Assembly (NCBI GenBank): GCA_016280915.1
Contig: JAEEHQ010000115.1
Coordinates: 1 to 64,000, forward strand
Direction: 5' to 3'
DNA length: 64,000 nucleotides
Source: Bacteroidales bacterium
Lineage (GTDB): Bacteria > Bacteroidota > Bacteroidia > Bacteroidales > P3
Under the pieces are notes generated by a model. The model was not told the origin of the DNA. It did not search any database and saw only the letters and a program-made list of their open reading frames with translations. Of this stretch, positions 43,598 through 52,440 are shown piece by piece; the first letter of the stretch is position 1, and each line of letters starts with the position of its first letter. Position numbers and translations under genes: made by a program.

Positions 43598-45508
43598 ATG
43601 CAAGGTAATTTGAACGTTCAGACCGAAAACATTTTCCCGGTCATTAAGAAATTCCTCTATTCCGACCACGAAATATTCCTACGTGAGCTCGTCTCCAACG
43701 CCGTAGATGCCACACAAAAGCTCAAAGCCATCTCCTCGAGAGGCGAACTGAAGGGCGAGCTGGGCGACCTGACTGTTGAGGTGGTCCTCGACAGCAAAAA
43801 AAAGACGCTCACCATCAAGGACCGCGGCATAGGCATGACGGCTGAAGAGGTTGAAAAATACATCAACCAGATTGCTTTCAGCGGTGCAACCGACTTCCTT
43901 GACAAATACAAAGATGTGCAGGAGAACCTGATTGGACACTTTGGCCTTGGTTTCTATTCCGCCTTTATGGTGGCCGACAAAGTGGAGATTTTCTCCAAGT
44001 CGTACAAAGAAGCTCCCGCCGTGCATTGGAGCTGCGATGGCAGTCCTTCCTTCGAGATGGTAGAAGACCCCTCACACACCGACCGCGGCACCAGCATCGT
44101 CCTGCATATCGCCGACGACTGCAAGGAGTTCCTCGAAGAGCAAGAAATACTGCAACTGCTGCGCAAATACTGCCGTTTCATGCCCATAGCCATCCGCTGT
44201 GGCGAAGAGAGCGTGTGGGTGGACAGCGAGACCGAATTTGACGAGGTGGATGATGGTAACGGCGGTAAGAAGAAACAGCCCAAACGCGTTGAAAAGAAAC
44301 ATCCTCGAATCATCAACGACACCGAACCTGCATGGCGCAAGAGTCCCAGCAGTCTCACCGACGAGGATTATAAGAAATTCTACCACCAACTCTACCCAAT
44401 GAATTTTGAAGACCCATTGTTCCAGATACATCTGAACGTGGACTACCCCTTCAACCTCACCGGTATTCTTTATTTCCCAAAAGTTCGCAAGACCATCGAC
44501 CCCACCCGCAACAAGATTCAGCTCTACTGCAATCAAGTATTCGTTACTGACAGCGTGGAAGGCATTGTGCCCGAATACCTGATGCTGCTGCACGGTGTGC
44601 TTGACTCTCCCGACATTCCGTTGAATGTTTCTCGTAGCTATCTCCAGAGCGACAGCAACGTGAAGAAAATCTCCTCCCACATCAGCAAGAAGGTAGCCGA
44701 CAAGCTGGAAGAGATGTTCAAGAACGACCGCAAAGACTTCGAGAACAAATGGGACGACATCAAAATCTTTATCGAATACGGCATGCTCACCGAAGAGAAA
44801 TTCTGCGAGCGCGCTATGAAGTTCACCCTCCTCAAGAATACCCAAGGCGAGTTCTATAGCCTCAAAGACTATCGCGACAAGATTGCCCCCCTGCAGACCG
44901 ACAAGGACAAGAACGTATGCTATCTTTATGCCAACGACTTGGAGGAGCAACATGCCTACATTGCCAAAGCCAAGGAAAAAGGCTACGACGTGCTGTTGAT
45001 GGACAGCGTCCTAACGCCCCATTTCGTCAACCTGCTGGAGCAGAAAATCGACAAGACCCGTTTTGTGCGCGTTGATGCCGACACCGTCGAAAAGCTCATT
45101 CCCCACGACGACAAAATCCCCGAAAAGCTGACCCAGGAGCAGAAAGATAAGCTCAAACCTATCATCGAAGGCGAAGTGGACACCCAAAAGTACACCGTCC
45201 TGATGGAAAGTCTCGAGAGCGACGACCAGCCGATGCTTATCACTCAGAGCGAGTTTATGCGCCGCTACAAAGAGATGCAGGCCACTTCCGGCGGCGGTAT
45301 GGGATTCTACGGTGAGATGCCCGAAAGCTACAACCTTGTGGTCAACGTCAACCACCCGCTGATTGAACAGGTGCTGAACGAGACTGACGGCGAGAAACAG
45401 AAACAGCTGGTGCACCAGCTGACCGACCTTGCACTGCTGGCCAACGGTCTGCTCAAAGGCGAAGCCCTTACCGAATTTGTCAAACGCAGCGTGAGCATGA
45501 TTAAATAG
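43598..45508 (+). CDS. htpG: Molecular chaperone HtpG (Hsp90)
   Basis: 636 residues from ATG 43598 (MQGNLNVQTENIFPVIKKFL); the frame runs upstream to 43490 but homologues begin at this Met. The GHKL ATPase motifs are intact: FLRELVSNAVDATQKL near 27, TIKDRGIGMTAEEVEKYINQ near 70, GHFGLGFYSAFMV near 110, and DRGTSIVLHI near 155. Middle and C-terminal domains follow to the dimer end LTEFVKRSVSMIK. HtpG is an ATP-dependent holdase/foldase of the cytoplasm. It has its own terminator, and diverges from the acyltransferase gene. Confidence 0.96.
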   Translation: MQGNLNVQTENIFPVIKKFLYSDHEIFLRELVSNAVDATQKLKAISSRGELKGELGDLTVEVVLDSKKKTLTIKDRGIGMTAEEVEKYINQIAFSGATDFLDKYKDVQENLIGHFGLGFYSAFMVADKVEIFSKSYKEAPAVHWSCDGSPSFEMVEDPSHTDRGTSIVLHIADDCKEFLEEQEILQLLRKYCRFMPIAIRCGEESVWVDSETEFDEVDDGNGGKKKQPKRVEKKHPRIINDTEPAWRKSPSSLTDEDYKKFYHQLYPMNFEDPLFQIHLNVDYPFNLTGILYFPKVRKTIDPTRNKIQLYCNQVFVTDSVEGIVPEYLMLLHGVLDSPDIPLNVSRSYLQSDSNVKKISSHISKKVADKLEEMFKNDRKDFENKWDDIKIFIEYGMLTEEKFCERAMKFTLLKNTQGEFYSLKDYRDKIAPLQTDKDKNVCYLYANDLEEQHAYIAKAKEKGYDVLLMDSVLTPHFVNLLEQKIDKTRFVRVDADTVEKLIPHDDKIPEKLTQEQKDKLKPIIEGEVDTQKYTVLMESLESDDQPMLITQSEFMRRYKEMQATSGGGMGFYGEMPESYNLVVNVNHPLIEQVLNETDGEKQKQLVHQLTDLALLANGLLKGEALTEFVKRSVSMIK

Positions 45509-45529
45509 CCGAAAACGGATTAATCATAC

Positions 45530-45566
45530 AAAAAGGATATTCCTGTAACAGGAGTATCCTTTTTTA
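45530..45566 (+). terminator. Rho-independent terminator of htpG
   Basis: AAAAAGGATATTCCTG, loop, CAGGAGTATCCTTTTTT: a strong stem with flanking A and T runs. Confidence 0.88.
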
Positions 45567-45648
45567 TTATATGACTGACCTGCATTCTTCAATCGAGCTC
45601 ATTCTATTTCAAAGACAGCCGAAACGGCAATAATACAAAAAAAAAACG

Positions 45649-45656
45649 TATCTTTG
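45649..45656 (+). promoter_or_regulatory. -7 box upstream of rfbB
   Basis: TATCTTTG, TAnnTTTG type. No TTTG is seen at the usual -33 distance. A small ORF starts six bases later. Confidence 0.55.
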
Positions 45657-45661
45657 CAGCA

Positions 45662-45712
45662 ATGAAATTTGTCTTATCAAGACTCAATATATTAATTTAC
45701 AAATCATTATGA
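45662..45712 (+). CDS. 16-codon leader ORF overlapping the rfbB start
   Basis: ATG 45662 begins six bases after the -7 box and opens 16 codons (MKFVLSRLNILIYKSL) ending in TGA 45710-45712, which overlaps the ATG of rfbB at 45709 as ATGA. The position suggests a leaderless or near-leaderless mini-ORF translationally coupled to rfbB. No homologue is recognised, and a chance frame cannot be ruled out: three Leu and three Ile/Val codons are not diagnostic. Confidence 0.4.
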   Translation: MKFVLSRLNILIYKSL

Positions 45713-46845
45713 AAAGAAACATCATCATCACAGGCGGAGCTGGTTTTATTGGGAGCCATGTTGTGCGTTTATTTGTGAACAAATATCCAGACTATAAAAT
45801 CATCAATCTCGACAAGTTGACCTACGCTGGCAACCTTGCCAATCTGAAGGATATAGAGGATAGGCCCAACTACAAGTTTGTGAAGATGGACATCTGCGAC
45901 TTTGAGGGAGTATACAAACTGATGCAGGAGGAACATGTGGACGGCATCATCCACTTGGCAGCCGAGAGCCATGTGGACCGCAGCATCAAAGACCCCTTCA
46001 CCTTTGCTAAGACCAACGTGATGGGCACTCTCTCGATGTTACAGGCCGCTAAGCTCTACTGGGAGTCGTTGCCCGAGAAGTGGGAGGGCAAACGGTTCTA
46101 CCACATCAGTACAGACGAAGTTTACGGAGCTCTTGAGATGACCCACCCCGAAGGCATCGTGCCGCCCTTCAGCACTAAAGCCTCCAGCGGAAAGCATCAC
46201 TTGGCCTATGGCGAACTATTCTTTACTGAAGACCTCAAATATCAGCCCCACAGCCCTTATAGTGCTGCCAAGGCTTCGAGCGACCATTTCGTGCGCGCCT
46301 TCCACGACACCTACGGAATGCCCACTATTGTCACCAACTGTTCCAACAACTATGGTCCCTACCAATTCCCTGAGAAACTGATTCCCCTCTTTATCAACAA
46401 CATCCGTCACCGCAAGTCACTTCCTGTCTACGGCAAGGGTGAGAATGTGCGCGACTGGCTGTATGTGGTGGACCACGCCCGTGCCATCGACACCATTTTC
46501 CATAACGGCAAGACAGCCGAGACCTACAACATTGGTGGCTTCAACGAGTGGAAGAACATCGACATCATCAAAGTACTGATTAACACCGTCGACCGCCAGC
46601 TTGGCCGCAAAGAGGGAGAAGACATGGACCTAATCACATACGTCACCGACCGCGCCGGCCACGATATGCGCTACGCCATCGACAGCACCAAGCTGCAGAA
46701 AGAGTTGGGCTGGGAACCCAGCCTCCAGTTTGAAGAGGGTATAGAACTGACCGTCAAATGGTACTTAGACAATCAAGAATGGATGGACAACGTTACCAGT
46801 GGCGACTACATGAAGTACTACGAGGAGATGTACGAAAATAGATAA
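45709..46845 (+). CDS. rfbB: dTDP-glucose 4,6-dehydratase
   Basis: 378 residues of the extended short-chain dehydrogenase family. NAD loop GGAGFIGSHVVRLF near 9-22, GIIHLAAESHVDRSI, the catalytic STDEVYGA near 132, and the Tyr-x3-Lys pair YSAAKASSDHFVRA near 183-196 are all present, with NCSNNYGPYQFPEKLIPLFI. The enzyme turns dTDP-glucose into dTDP-4-keto-6-deoxyglucose, the entry point to dTDP-rhamnose and related surface sugars. Companion rmlA, rmlC and rmlD genes are not in the window. Immediate downstream neighbour is a HAD hydrolase gene. Confidence 0.95.
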   Translation: MKRNIIITGGAGFIGSHVVRLFVNKYPDYKIINLDKLTYAGNLANLKDIEDRPNYKFVKMDICDFEGVYKLMQEEHVDGIIHLAAESHVDRSIKDPFTFAKTNVMGTLSMLQAAKLYWESLPEKWEGKRFYHISTDEVYGALEMTHPEGIVPPFSTKASSGKHHLAYGELFFTEDLKYQPHSPYSAAKASSDHFVRAFHDTYGMPTIVTNCSNNYGPYQFPEKLIPLFINNIRHRKSLPVYGKGENVRDWLYVVDHARAIDTIFHNGKTAETYNIGGFNEWKNIDIIKVLINTVDRQLGRKEGEDMDLITYVTDRAGHDMRYAIDSTKLQKELGWEPSLQFEEGIELTVKWYLDNQEWMDNVTSGDYMKYYEEMYENR

Positions 46846-46856
46846 TCCCGTCAGCC

Positions 46857-47444
46857 ATGAACATCATTTTCGATTTTGGCAACGTGTTGGTTAGGTGGGA
46901 ACCCAAGAAGGTTTTCCTGCCCTATTTCAATAATGACGAGAAGGAATACGATTTTTTCTGGGAACATATCTGTGATGCCGACTTCCGCAACCGTATTGAT
47001 GCTGGCGAAAAGCAGGAAGGTGTCATCAAGGAATATCAGGCAAAATTCCCTAAGTATGCCGACCGCATAGCGATGTATTGGTCACACTGGGAGGAATCGC
47101 TTCCTGGCGAGATGCCCGGTATGTATGACCTCGTTGCGCAACTCAAAGGCGACCCCTCTAACCATATCTACGGACTTACCAATTGGTCAATGGAGACATT
47201 CCCTATCGCCCGCCAACGGTTCAAAGTACTGCAGCTGATTGACGATTACGTAGTGTCGGGTGCCGAAGGCTTCGTCAAGCCCGACCATCGTCTCTTCCAG
47301 ATATTACTTGACCGTTTTGGTCTCAGGGCTGAAGAATGTGTTTTTGTAGACGACAACGCCGCCAACGTTGCCAGCGCCTGTGAGATGGGATTCAACGGAA
47401 TCGTTTTCGAGGGTGCTGACAATCTTCGAAAAAAGCTCAATTAA
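46857..47444 (+). CDS. HAD-superfamily hydrolase
   Basis: 195 residues. Motif I FDFGNVLVRWEPKKVF near 5-20, motif II TNWSMETF near 110, the lysine GFVKPDHRLFQILLDRFG near 140 and motif IV VFVDDNAANVASACEMGF near 163-180 are in the usual order. Motif I has DFGN where the canonical DxD is expected; the second Asp is replaced by Gly, as in many HAD proteins of the L-2-haloacid dehalogenase/epoxide-hydrolase-like branch. Small-molecule phosphatase is likely. It sits 12 bases after rfbB. Confidence 0.85.
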   Translation: MNIIFDFGNVLVRWEPKKVFLPYFNNDEKEYDFFWEHICDADFRNRIDAGEKQEGVIKEYQAKFPKYADRIAMYWSHWEESLPGEMPGMYDLVAQLKGDPSNHIYGLTNWSMETFPIARQRFKVLQLIDDYVVSGAEGFVKPDHRLFQILLDRFGLRAEECVFVDDNAANVASACEMGFNGIVFEGADNLRKKLN

Positions 47445-47469
47445 ACAAGGGAATTATGTCCTTAAACTG

Positions 47470-48783
47470 ATGCAGGAGAGAATAAAACAACTATTTTCCA
47501 ACCTAAAATGGTATGAGGCCGCAGAATATGCTGCCATGGCATTATATGTTATTGCTGTACCTATCCATTGGCGATTAGGAATATGGGCTTTAGCTCTACT
47601 AATTCTAAGTGCAACAGTCAAAGCAATTGCTACACGGAGAGTAGGCAATCCAACCCTTCCCAAGGCCTCTCGTCTATGCCTCTTGGTGATGATATTGTAC
47701 TACCTCCTTTACCTTTTCAGCATTCATTATAGCAACAGTCCCTTGGGCGGATTTGCAGTATTGGGCAAGAAATTGCCCATTATACTCATTCCCATCTTCT
47801 TCCTCTTCAGCAACCATGGATATGTGCGGCGAAAGCATGTCACAGTTCTGAACCTATTGCTTGCCGCTGTGCTGACCATACGATTCTGCATTATGCTGGC
47901 ACAGGCCATTCTCGACCTTATGGCCGGAGAAGTGCTTAATCAAGTCATCCATGCCCATTTCGACCCCATGCACTACAACTACCTGGCACTTTATATCGCC
48001 ACCGCCATCATCCTCCTTTTCTTTGAGGCAATGCGCTACTGGAACAAACCCAAATGGAAGAAATGGAGATGGCTATTGGTTGCAGACATGGTAGTGATGG
48101 TTCAGTACATCCTAATACTCGGTTCAAGGTCTGGGTTGTTGACCATGATTATGGTGGTTGCCACCTTGGCTGGATATCTCATCCTACTGAAACAGTACAA
48201 AATGGGTACCATCATGGCTTTGAGCTTTGTCCTATTCCTCGGACTCAATCACCTCATTACTCCAGACCTCTTTTCCAGAGCCGAGAGCACTATCGAAAAG
48301 ATGGAGAATGGTGAAGATGGGGATGTGCGACAAGAAATATGGAAATGTGGGTTGGACTTGGTGGAAGACCACGAGGTATTAGGTTATGGCAATGAAGGGT
48401 ATCGGGTTGAACTTTATCGCGAATATATTGAACACGACCTCACTAAAAGTTTCAAGGAGAAACACAATTTCCACAACCAATATTTGGAATCCTTAGTAGC
48501 CACAGGGGCCATTGGATTGATAGTGTTCTTGATCATGGTGATAATACCTGCCATCCTTGCTCTCACACGAAAATACTGGAATCCCGTCATGGTAGTATTC
48601 ACCATTCTCTATGCCTCGTGGCTTTTCTTTGAAGAAGGCTTCTCCCGTCAGATGGGACTGTTGTTCATCTGTTGGTGGTATTGTGCCCTCCTCACTTTTG
48701 CCAAACACTACCCTTCCCCCAAGGTCTCTCTGCCATTGACACATAAGAGAAAAGCAATAAAAGGCAAAGAAATTCATAGCTAA
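47470..48783 (+). CDS. O-antigen ligase family (Wzy_C/WaaL-like) membrane protein
   Basis: 437 residues from ATG 47470 (MQERIKQLFSNLKWYEAAEY); an earlier open stretch from 47368 overlaps the HAD gene. About ten to twelve membrane helices. The Wzy_C region is around 285-375: DVRQEIWKCGLDLVEDHEVL, then KEKHNFHNQYLESLVATGAI, with the loop histidines of the family. Function is either O-antigen ligation or polymerisation. A second such protein is at 35277-36815; the two are only loosely alike in sequence. It follows rfbB and the HAD gene in the same direction. Confidence 0.85.
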   Translation: MQERIKQLFSNLKWYEAAEYAAMALYVIAVPIHWRLGIWALALLILSATVKAIATRRVGNPTLPKASRLCLLVMILYYLLYLFSIHYSNSPLGGFAVLGKKLPIILIPIFFLFSNHGYVRRKHVTVLNLLLAAVLTIRFCIMLAQAILDLMAGEVLNQVIHAHFDPMHYNYLALYIATAIILLFFEAMRYWNKPKWKKWRWLLVADMVVMVQYILILGSRSGLLTMIMVVATLAGYLILLKQYKMGTIMALSFVLFLGLNHLITPDLFSRAESTIEKMENGEDGDVRQEIWKCGLDLVEDHEVLGYGNEGYRVELYREYIEHDLTKSFKEKHNFHNQYLESLVATGAIGLIVFLIMVIIPAILALTRKYWNPVMVVFTILYASWLFFEEGFSRQMGLLFICWWYCALLTFAKHYPSPKVSLPLTHKRKAIKGKEIHS

Positions 48784-48826
48784 CCACTTAGGCTATTATT
48801 TTTCTAATTAATTTAAAAAAAAATTG

Positions 48827-48834
48827 TATTTTTG
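48827..48834 (+). promoter_or_regulatory. -7 box upstream of the nucleotide-sugar dehydrogenase operon
   Basis: TATTTTTG, TAnnTTTG type, 83 bases before the first gene of the WbpA-like operon. Confidence 0.5.
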
Positions 48835-48916
48835 CATTTAATTATAGCCGTCTAACGGAGGGTATCATAATTGTACAAATTTGATTTATAGAGAGTAATA
48901 TATAATTATAATATAC

Positions 48917-50191
48917 ATGAAAGAGATTAAGATTGCAGTTATTGGCTTAGGTTATGTGGGGCTTCCTTTGGCCCGACTCTTTTCAACCAAGTATACCACC
49001 ATCGGCTACGACATGAACAAAGCACGTGTCGACGACCTCATGAAGGGGCATGATGCCACCCTCGAAGTCTCCGATGAACTGCTACAGGATGCCATCAAAA
49101 ACCACGGATTCAAATGTACAGCCAACCTCGACGACATCCGTCAGTGTAATTTTTACGTTGTTGCTGTCCCCACCCCTGTCGACCGCAACAACAACCCTGA
49201 CCTCACCCCACTCTATGGTGCCAGCGAAGCCGTTGGCAAAGTCATCAGCAAGGGCGACATCGTCGTCTATGAGTCTACCGTCTATCCCGGTGTCACCGAG
49301 GACGAATGCCTCCCTGTCGTAGAAAAATTCTCCGGACTTAAATTCAATACTGACTTTTATGCCGGTTACAGTCCTGAGCGCATCAACCCTGGCGACAAAG
49401 TACACACGGTTGAGAAAATCAAGAAAATTACCTCTGGTTCCACTCCCGAAATTGCTGAAATCATCGACAACGTATACAGTTCAGTACTGCAGAATGGCAC
49501 CCACCGTGCGCCAAGTATCAAAGTTGCCGAAGCCGCCAAAGTGATTGAAAACAGCCAGCGCGACATCAACATAGCTTTCGTCAACGAGCTCTCCAAAATC
49601 TTCACCCTTATGGGCATCGACACCAACGACGTGCTCGAAGCTGCCGGCACCAAATGGAATTTCATCAAGATGAACCCTGGTCTCGTTGGTGGCCATTGCA
49701 TCTCGGTCGACCCCTATTATCTTGCCCAATGCGCACAACGGCTGGGCTACAATCCCGAAATCATCCTTGCTGGCCGCCGAATGAATGATGGCATGGGTGC
49801 CTATGTGGCTGACCAAACCATCAAACTCATGCTCAAGAAAGGCATCCAAGTCCTCGGCTCCAAGATTATCATTATGGGATTTACCTTCAAGGAGAACTGC
49901 CCTGATGTACGCAACACCCGCGTGATTGATATCTACCACGCGCTCCAAGAATACAACGCCAATATTACCGTCTACGACCCCTGGGCATCACCCGAGAAGG
50001 TCAAGCAGGAATACGACATCGATATCGTCAACGAGCTGCCCAAGACCAAATTCAACACCGCCATCGTCGCCGTGGCACACCGACAGTTCCGCGAGATGGA
50101 AATCAATTTCGACGAATTGCTCGAAAAAGAGCATGTCCTTTTCGATGTCAAGGCCATCCTTCCCCGTGAACTGGTTGATGGACGTTTGTAA
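48917..50191 (+). CDS. wbpA: UDP-N-acetylhexosamine 6-dehydrogenase, WbpA/WbpO-like
   Basis: 424 residues of the UDP-sugar dehydrogenase family: NAD loop IAVIGLGYVGLPLA near 6-19, YESTVYPGVTEDECLPV near 120, and the catalytic Cys in GGHCISVDPYYLAQC near 258-272. The PSIKVAEAAKVIENSQRDINI stretch is typical of WbpA/TviB-type enzymes, which oxidise UDP-GlcNAc or UDP-GalNAc to the uronate. With WbpB-, WbpE- and WbpI-like genes directly downstream, UDP-GlcNAc to UDP-GlcNAcA is the likely first step. The epimer choice cannot be read with certainty. Confidence 0.88.
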   Translation: MKEIKIAVIGLGYVGLPLARLFSTKYTTIGYDMNKARVDDLMKGHDATLEVSDELLQDAIKNHGFKCTANLDDIRQCNFYVVAVPTPVDRNNNPDLTPLYGASEAVGKVISKGDIVVYESTVYPGVTEDECLPVVEKFSGLKFNTDFYAGYSPERINPGDKVHTVEKIKKITSGSTPEIAEIIDNVYSSVLQNGTHRAPSIKVAEAAKVIENSQRDINIAFVNELSKIFTLMGIDTNDVLEAAGTKWNFIKMNPGLVGGHCISVDPYYLAQCAQRLGYNPEIILAGRRMNDGMGAYVADQTIKLMLKKGIQVLGSKIIIMGFTFKENCPDVRNTRVIDIYHALQEYNANITVYDPWASPEKVKQEYDIDIVNELPKTKFNTAIVAVAHRQFREMEINFDELLEKEHVLFDVKAILPRELVDGRL

Positions 50192-50223
50192 TTTAAACTG
50201 TTTCTAAAGAAAAAGAGATATTT

Positions 50224-51204
50224 ATGGCCAATTTCGCTCTTATAGGTGCTGCCGGCTACATAGCCCCCCGTCACCTCAAAGCCATCGCTGACACCCACAA
50301 CGACCTCCTTGCCGCCTACGACAAGTTCGACAGCGTGGGCCGTCTCGATAGTTTTTTCCCTGACTGCTCATTTTTCACCGAACAGGAACAATTCGACCGT
50401 TTCTGTTCCAAACAACAACACACCGACAAGTCCCTCCAATGGCTCTCCATATGCACGCCCAACTATACCCACGATGCCTTTATCCGCTATGGTCTGCGTC
50501 TTGGTTGCAATGTCATCTGCGAGAAGCCCCTTGTGCTCAACCCTTACAATATCGACAACCTCGTGGACATGGAGAAGTCCACAGGTCATCAGGCCTACAC
50601 CATCCTTCAACTGCGCCTTCACAACTCCATCGTAGCACTCAAAAAGAAGGTTGAATCAGGTCCCAAAGACCATAAATATGATGTGGACCTCACCTACATC
50701 ACCTCTCGCGGCAAGTGGTACTATTCTTCTTGGAAGGGCGATGTACACAAGAGCGGCGGAATAGCCACCAATATCGGGGTTCATTTCTATGATATGCTCC
50801 AGTGGATTTTCGGTCCTGTAGAACAGAATATCGTTCATGTGATGTCGCACGACCGCGTTGCTGGTTTCCTCGAGTTCAAACAGGCCCGTGTACGCTATTT
50901 TCTCAGCATCAATGCCGACTGCCTGCCAGAGAATGCTGTTCAAGGCGAAAAACGTACTTACCGTACCATCATGATTGACGGAGACGAGTTTGAATTTAGC
51001 CAAGGATTCACTGAGCTGCACACCCGCAGCTATCAGGAAATACTTGCCGGAAATGGTTTCCGCATCAGCGAGGCCCGCAACTGCATCCAGATTGTCAGCG
51101 ACATCCGCCACTCTACCCCCATCGGACTCAAAGGGGACTACCATCCACTGGCCAAGCTGCCCTTGGCTCCCCACCCCTTTGGTTGGTCAGACATGAAATA
51201 CTAA
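50224..51204 (+). CDS. wbpB: Gfo/Idh/MocA oxidoreductase, WbpB/WlbA-like
   Basis: 326 residues. The N-terminal Rossmann fold opens with ALIGAAGYIAPRHLKAI near 5-20, and the family's EKPLVLNPYNI is near 99-109. The stretch YITSRGKWYYSSWKGDVHKSGG (trimmed) and IATNIGVHFYDMLQWI near 175-195 is the signature of WbpB/WlbA. These oxidise UDP-N-acetylglucosaminuronate at C3 with NAD to the 3-keto sugar. It lies 32 bases after the dehydrogenase and 28 before the aminotransferase gene, fitting one operon. Confidence 0.9.
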   Translation: MANFALIGAAGYIAPRHLKAIADTHNDLLAAYDKFDSVGRLDSFFPDCSFFTEQEQFDRFCSKQQHTDKSLQWLSICTPNYTHDAFIRYGLRLGCNVICEKPLVLNPYNIDNLVDMEKSTGHQAYTILQLRLHNSIVALKKKVESGPKDHKYDVDLTYITSRGKWYYSSWKGDVHKSGGIATNIGVHFYDMLQWIFGPVEQNIVHVMSHDRVAGFLEFKQARVRYFLSINADCLPENAVQGEKRTYRTIMIDGDEFEFSQGFTELHTRSYQEILAGNGFRISEARNCIQIVSDIRHSTPIGLKGDYHPLAKLPLAPHPFGWSDMKY

Positions 51205-51232
51205 CTTTTTCCAATTCTCAAATCTTATCTCA

Positions 51233-52426
51233 ATGGAATTCAGAGACCTTAAGAAGCAGTACCAAGTACTGAAAGCCGATATCGACAAAGCCATGGTGGA
51301 GGTTGCCTCCTCGGCTCATTTTATCATGGGTGCCCCAGTCAAAGAATTGGAGCAACAATTGGCCGACTATGTCGGGGTGAAGCATTGTCTGGCTTGCGCC
51401 AATGGTACCGATGCCCTCACCCTGGCGCTCAAAGCCCTCGGCATCGGCAAGGGCGATGCTGTTTTCGTGCCCGACTTCACCTTTTTCTCTACTGCCGAAG
51501 TGGTCTCTCTCGAAGGTGCCACCCCTGTCTTCGTGGACATTGACCCTCGCACTTTCAACATGGATGCCAAAAGTCTCGAGGAGGCTGTCCGCTGCGTTCT
51601 TGACCAAATGACCCTTCGCCCCAAAGCCATCATAGCCGTCGACCTCTTCGGCTTGCCGGCAAACTATGATGCCATCCGCGAGATTGCCAAGAAAGAAGGT
51701 CTCTTTGTCATTGAGGATGGGGCTCAAGGTTTTGGCGGCTATGTACGTAAACCCAAGGTTGATGGCAACGGCTACGACATCCAGCGGGCATGCAGTTTCG
51801 GTGACATTGCCACCACCTCTTTCTTTCCTGCCAAACCGCTCGGTTGCTACGGCGATGGCGGTGCCGTCTTCACAAACAACGACCAATGGGCTGCCCTCAT
51901 CGATTCCTATCGTGTCCACGGCAAGGGCAGCTACAAATATGATAACGTACGCATTGGTCTCAACTCCCGTCTCGACACCTTGCAGGCAGCCATCCTACAG
52001 GTAAAGCTGAAAGCTTTCAAAGAGTATGAACTAACCGATGTCAACAAAGCCGCAGATTATTACACCCAGCTCATCAACGGCATGACCAAGTTCATCAAAA
52101 AGGAGATACAAATCACCACCCCCTACATACCTCGCAACTACACCAGCAGTTGGGCACAGTACACCATCAAACTCAGCGTCCCCTCAGGCAATGGCACTTT
52201 CAACCGCGAGGCTTTGCAAGCCAAGCTCAAGGCCAAAGGCGTTCCTTCCATGGTCTACTATCCCACACCCATGAGCAAACAAACTGCCTTCAAGGAGGTT
52301 CACCAATATGTGCTCACCCCCAACGCGCAGCAAATCTCCGACTGTGTGCTCTCACTTCCCATGCATCCTTACATCACCCGTGAGGAAATCCGTTTCGTCG
52401 CAGAGAGCCTTATCAGTAGTCTTTAA
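51233..52426 (+). CDS. wbpE: DegT/DnrJ/EryC1/StrS aminotransferase, WbpE-like
   Basis: 397 residues. The opening MEFRDLKKQYQVLKADIDKA is that of WbpE/WlbC. PLP features: ACANGTDALTLALKALG near 54-70, DLFGLPANYDAI near 142, the Schiff-base Lys in FFPAKPLGCYGDGGA near 200, and the RLDTLQAAILQVKL substrate loop near 246. It transfers an amino group from glutamate to the 3-keto sugar, giving UDP-GlcNAc(3NH2)A. The next step, N-acetylation by WbpD, has no gene in the window. Its stop lies 15 bases before the epimerase gene. Confidence 0.9.
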   Translation: MEFRDLKKQYQVLKADIDKAMVEVASSAHFIMGAPVKELEQQLADYVGVKHCLACANGTDALTLALKALGIGKGDAVFVPDFTFFSTAEVVSLEGATPVFVDIDPRTFNMDAKSLEEAVRCVLDQMTLRPKAIIAVDLFGLPANYDAIREIAKKEGLFVIEDGAQGFGGYVRKPKVDGNGYDIQRACSFGDIATTSFFPAKPLGCYGDGGAVFTNNDQWAALIDSYRVHGKGSYKYDNVRIGLNSRLDTLQAAILQVKLKAFKEYELTDVNKAADYYTQLINGMTKFIKKEIQITTPYIPRNYTSSWAQYTIKLSVPSGNGTFNREALQAKLKAKGVPSMVYYPTPMSKQTAFKEVHQYVLTPNAQQISDCVLSLPMHPYITREEIRFVAESLISSL

Positions 52427-52440
52427 TACAACCCTACCCT

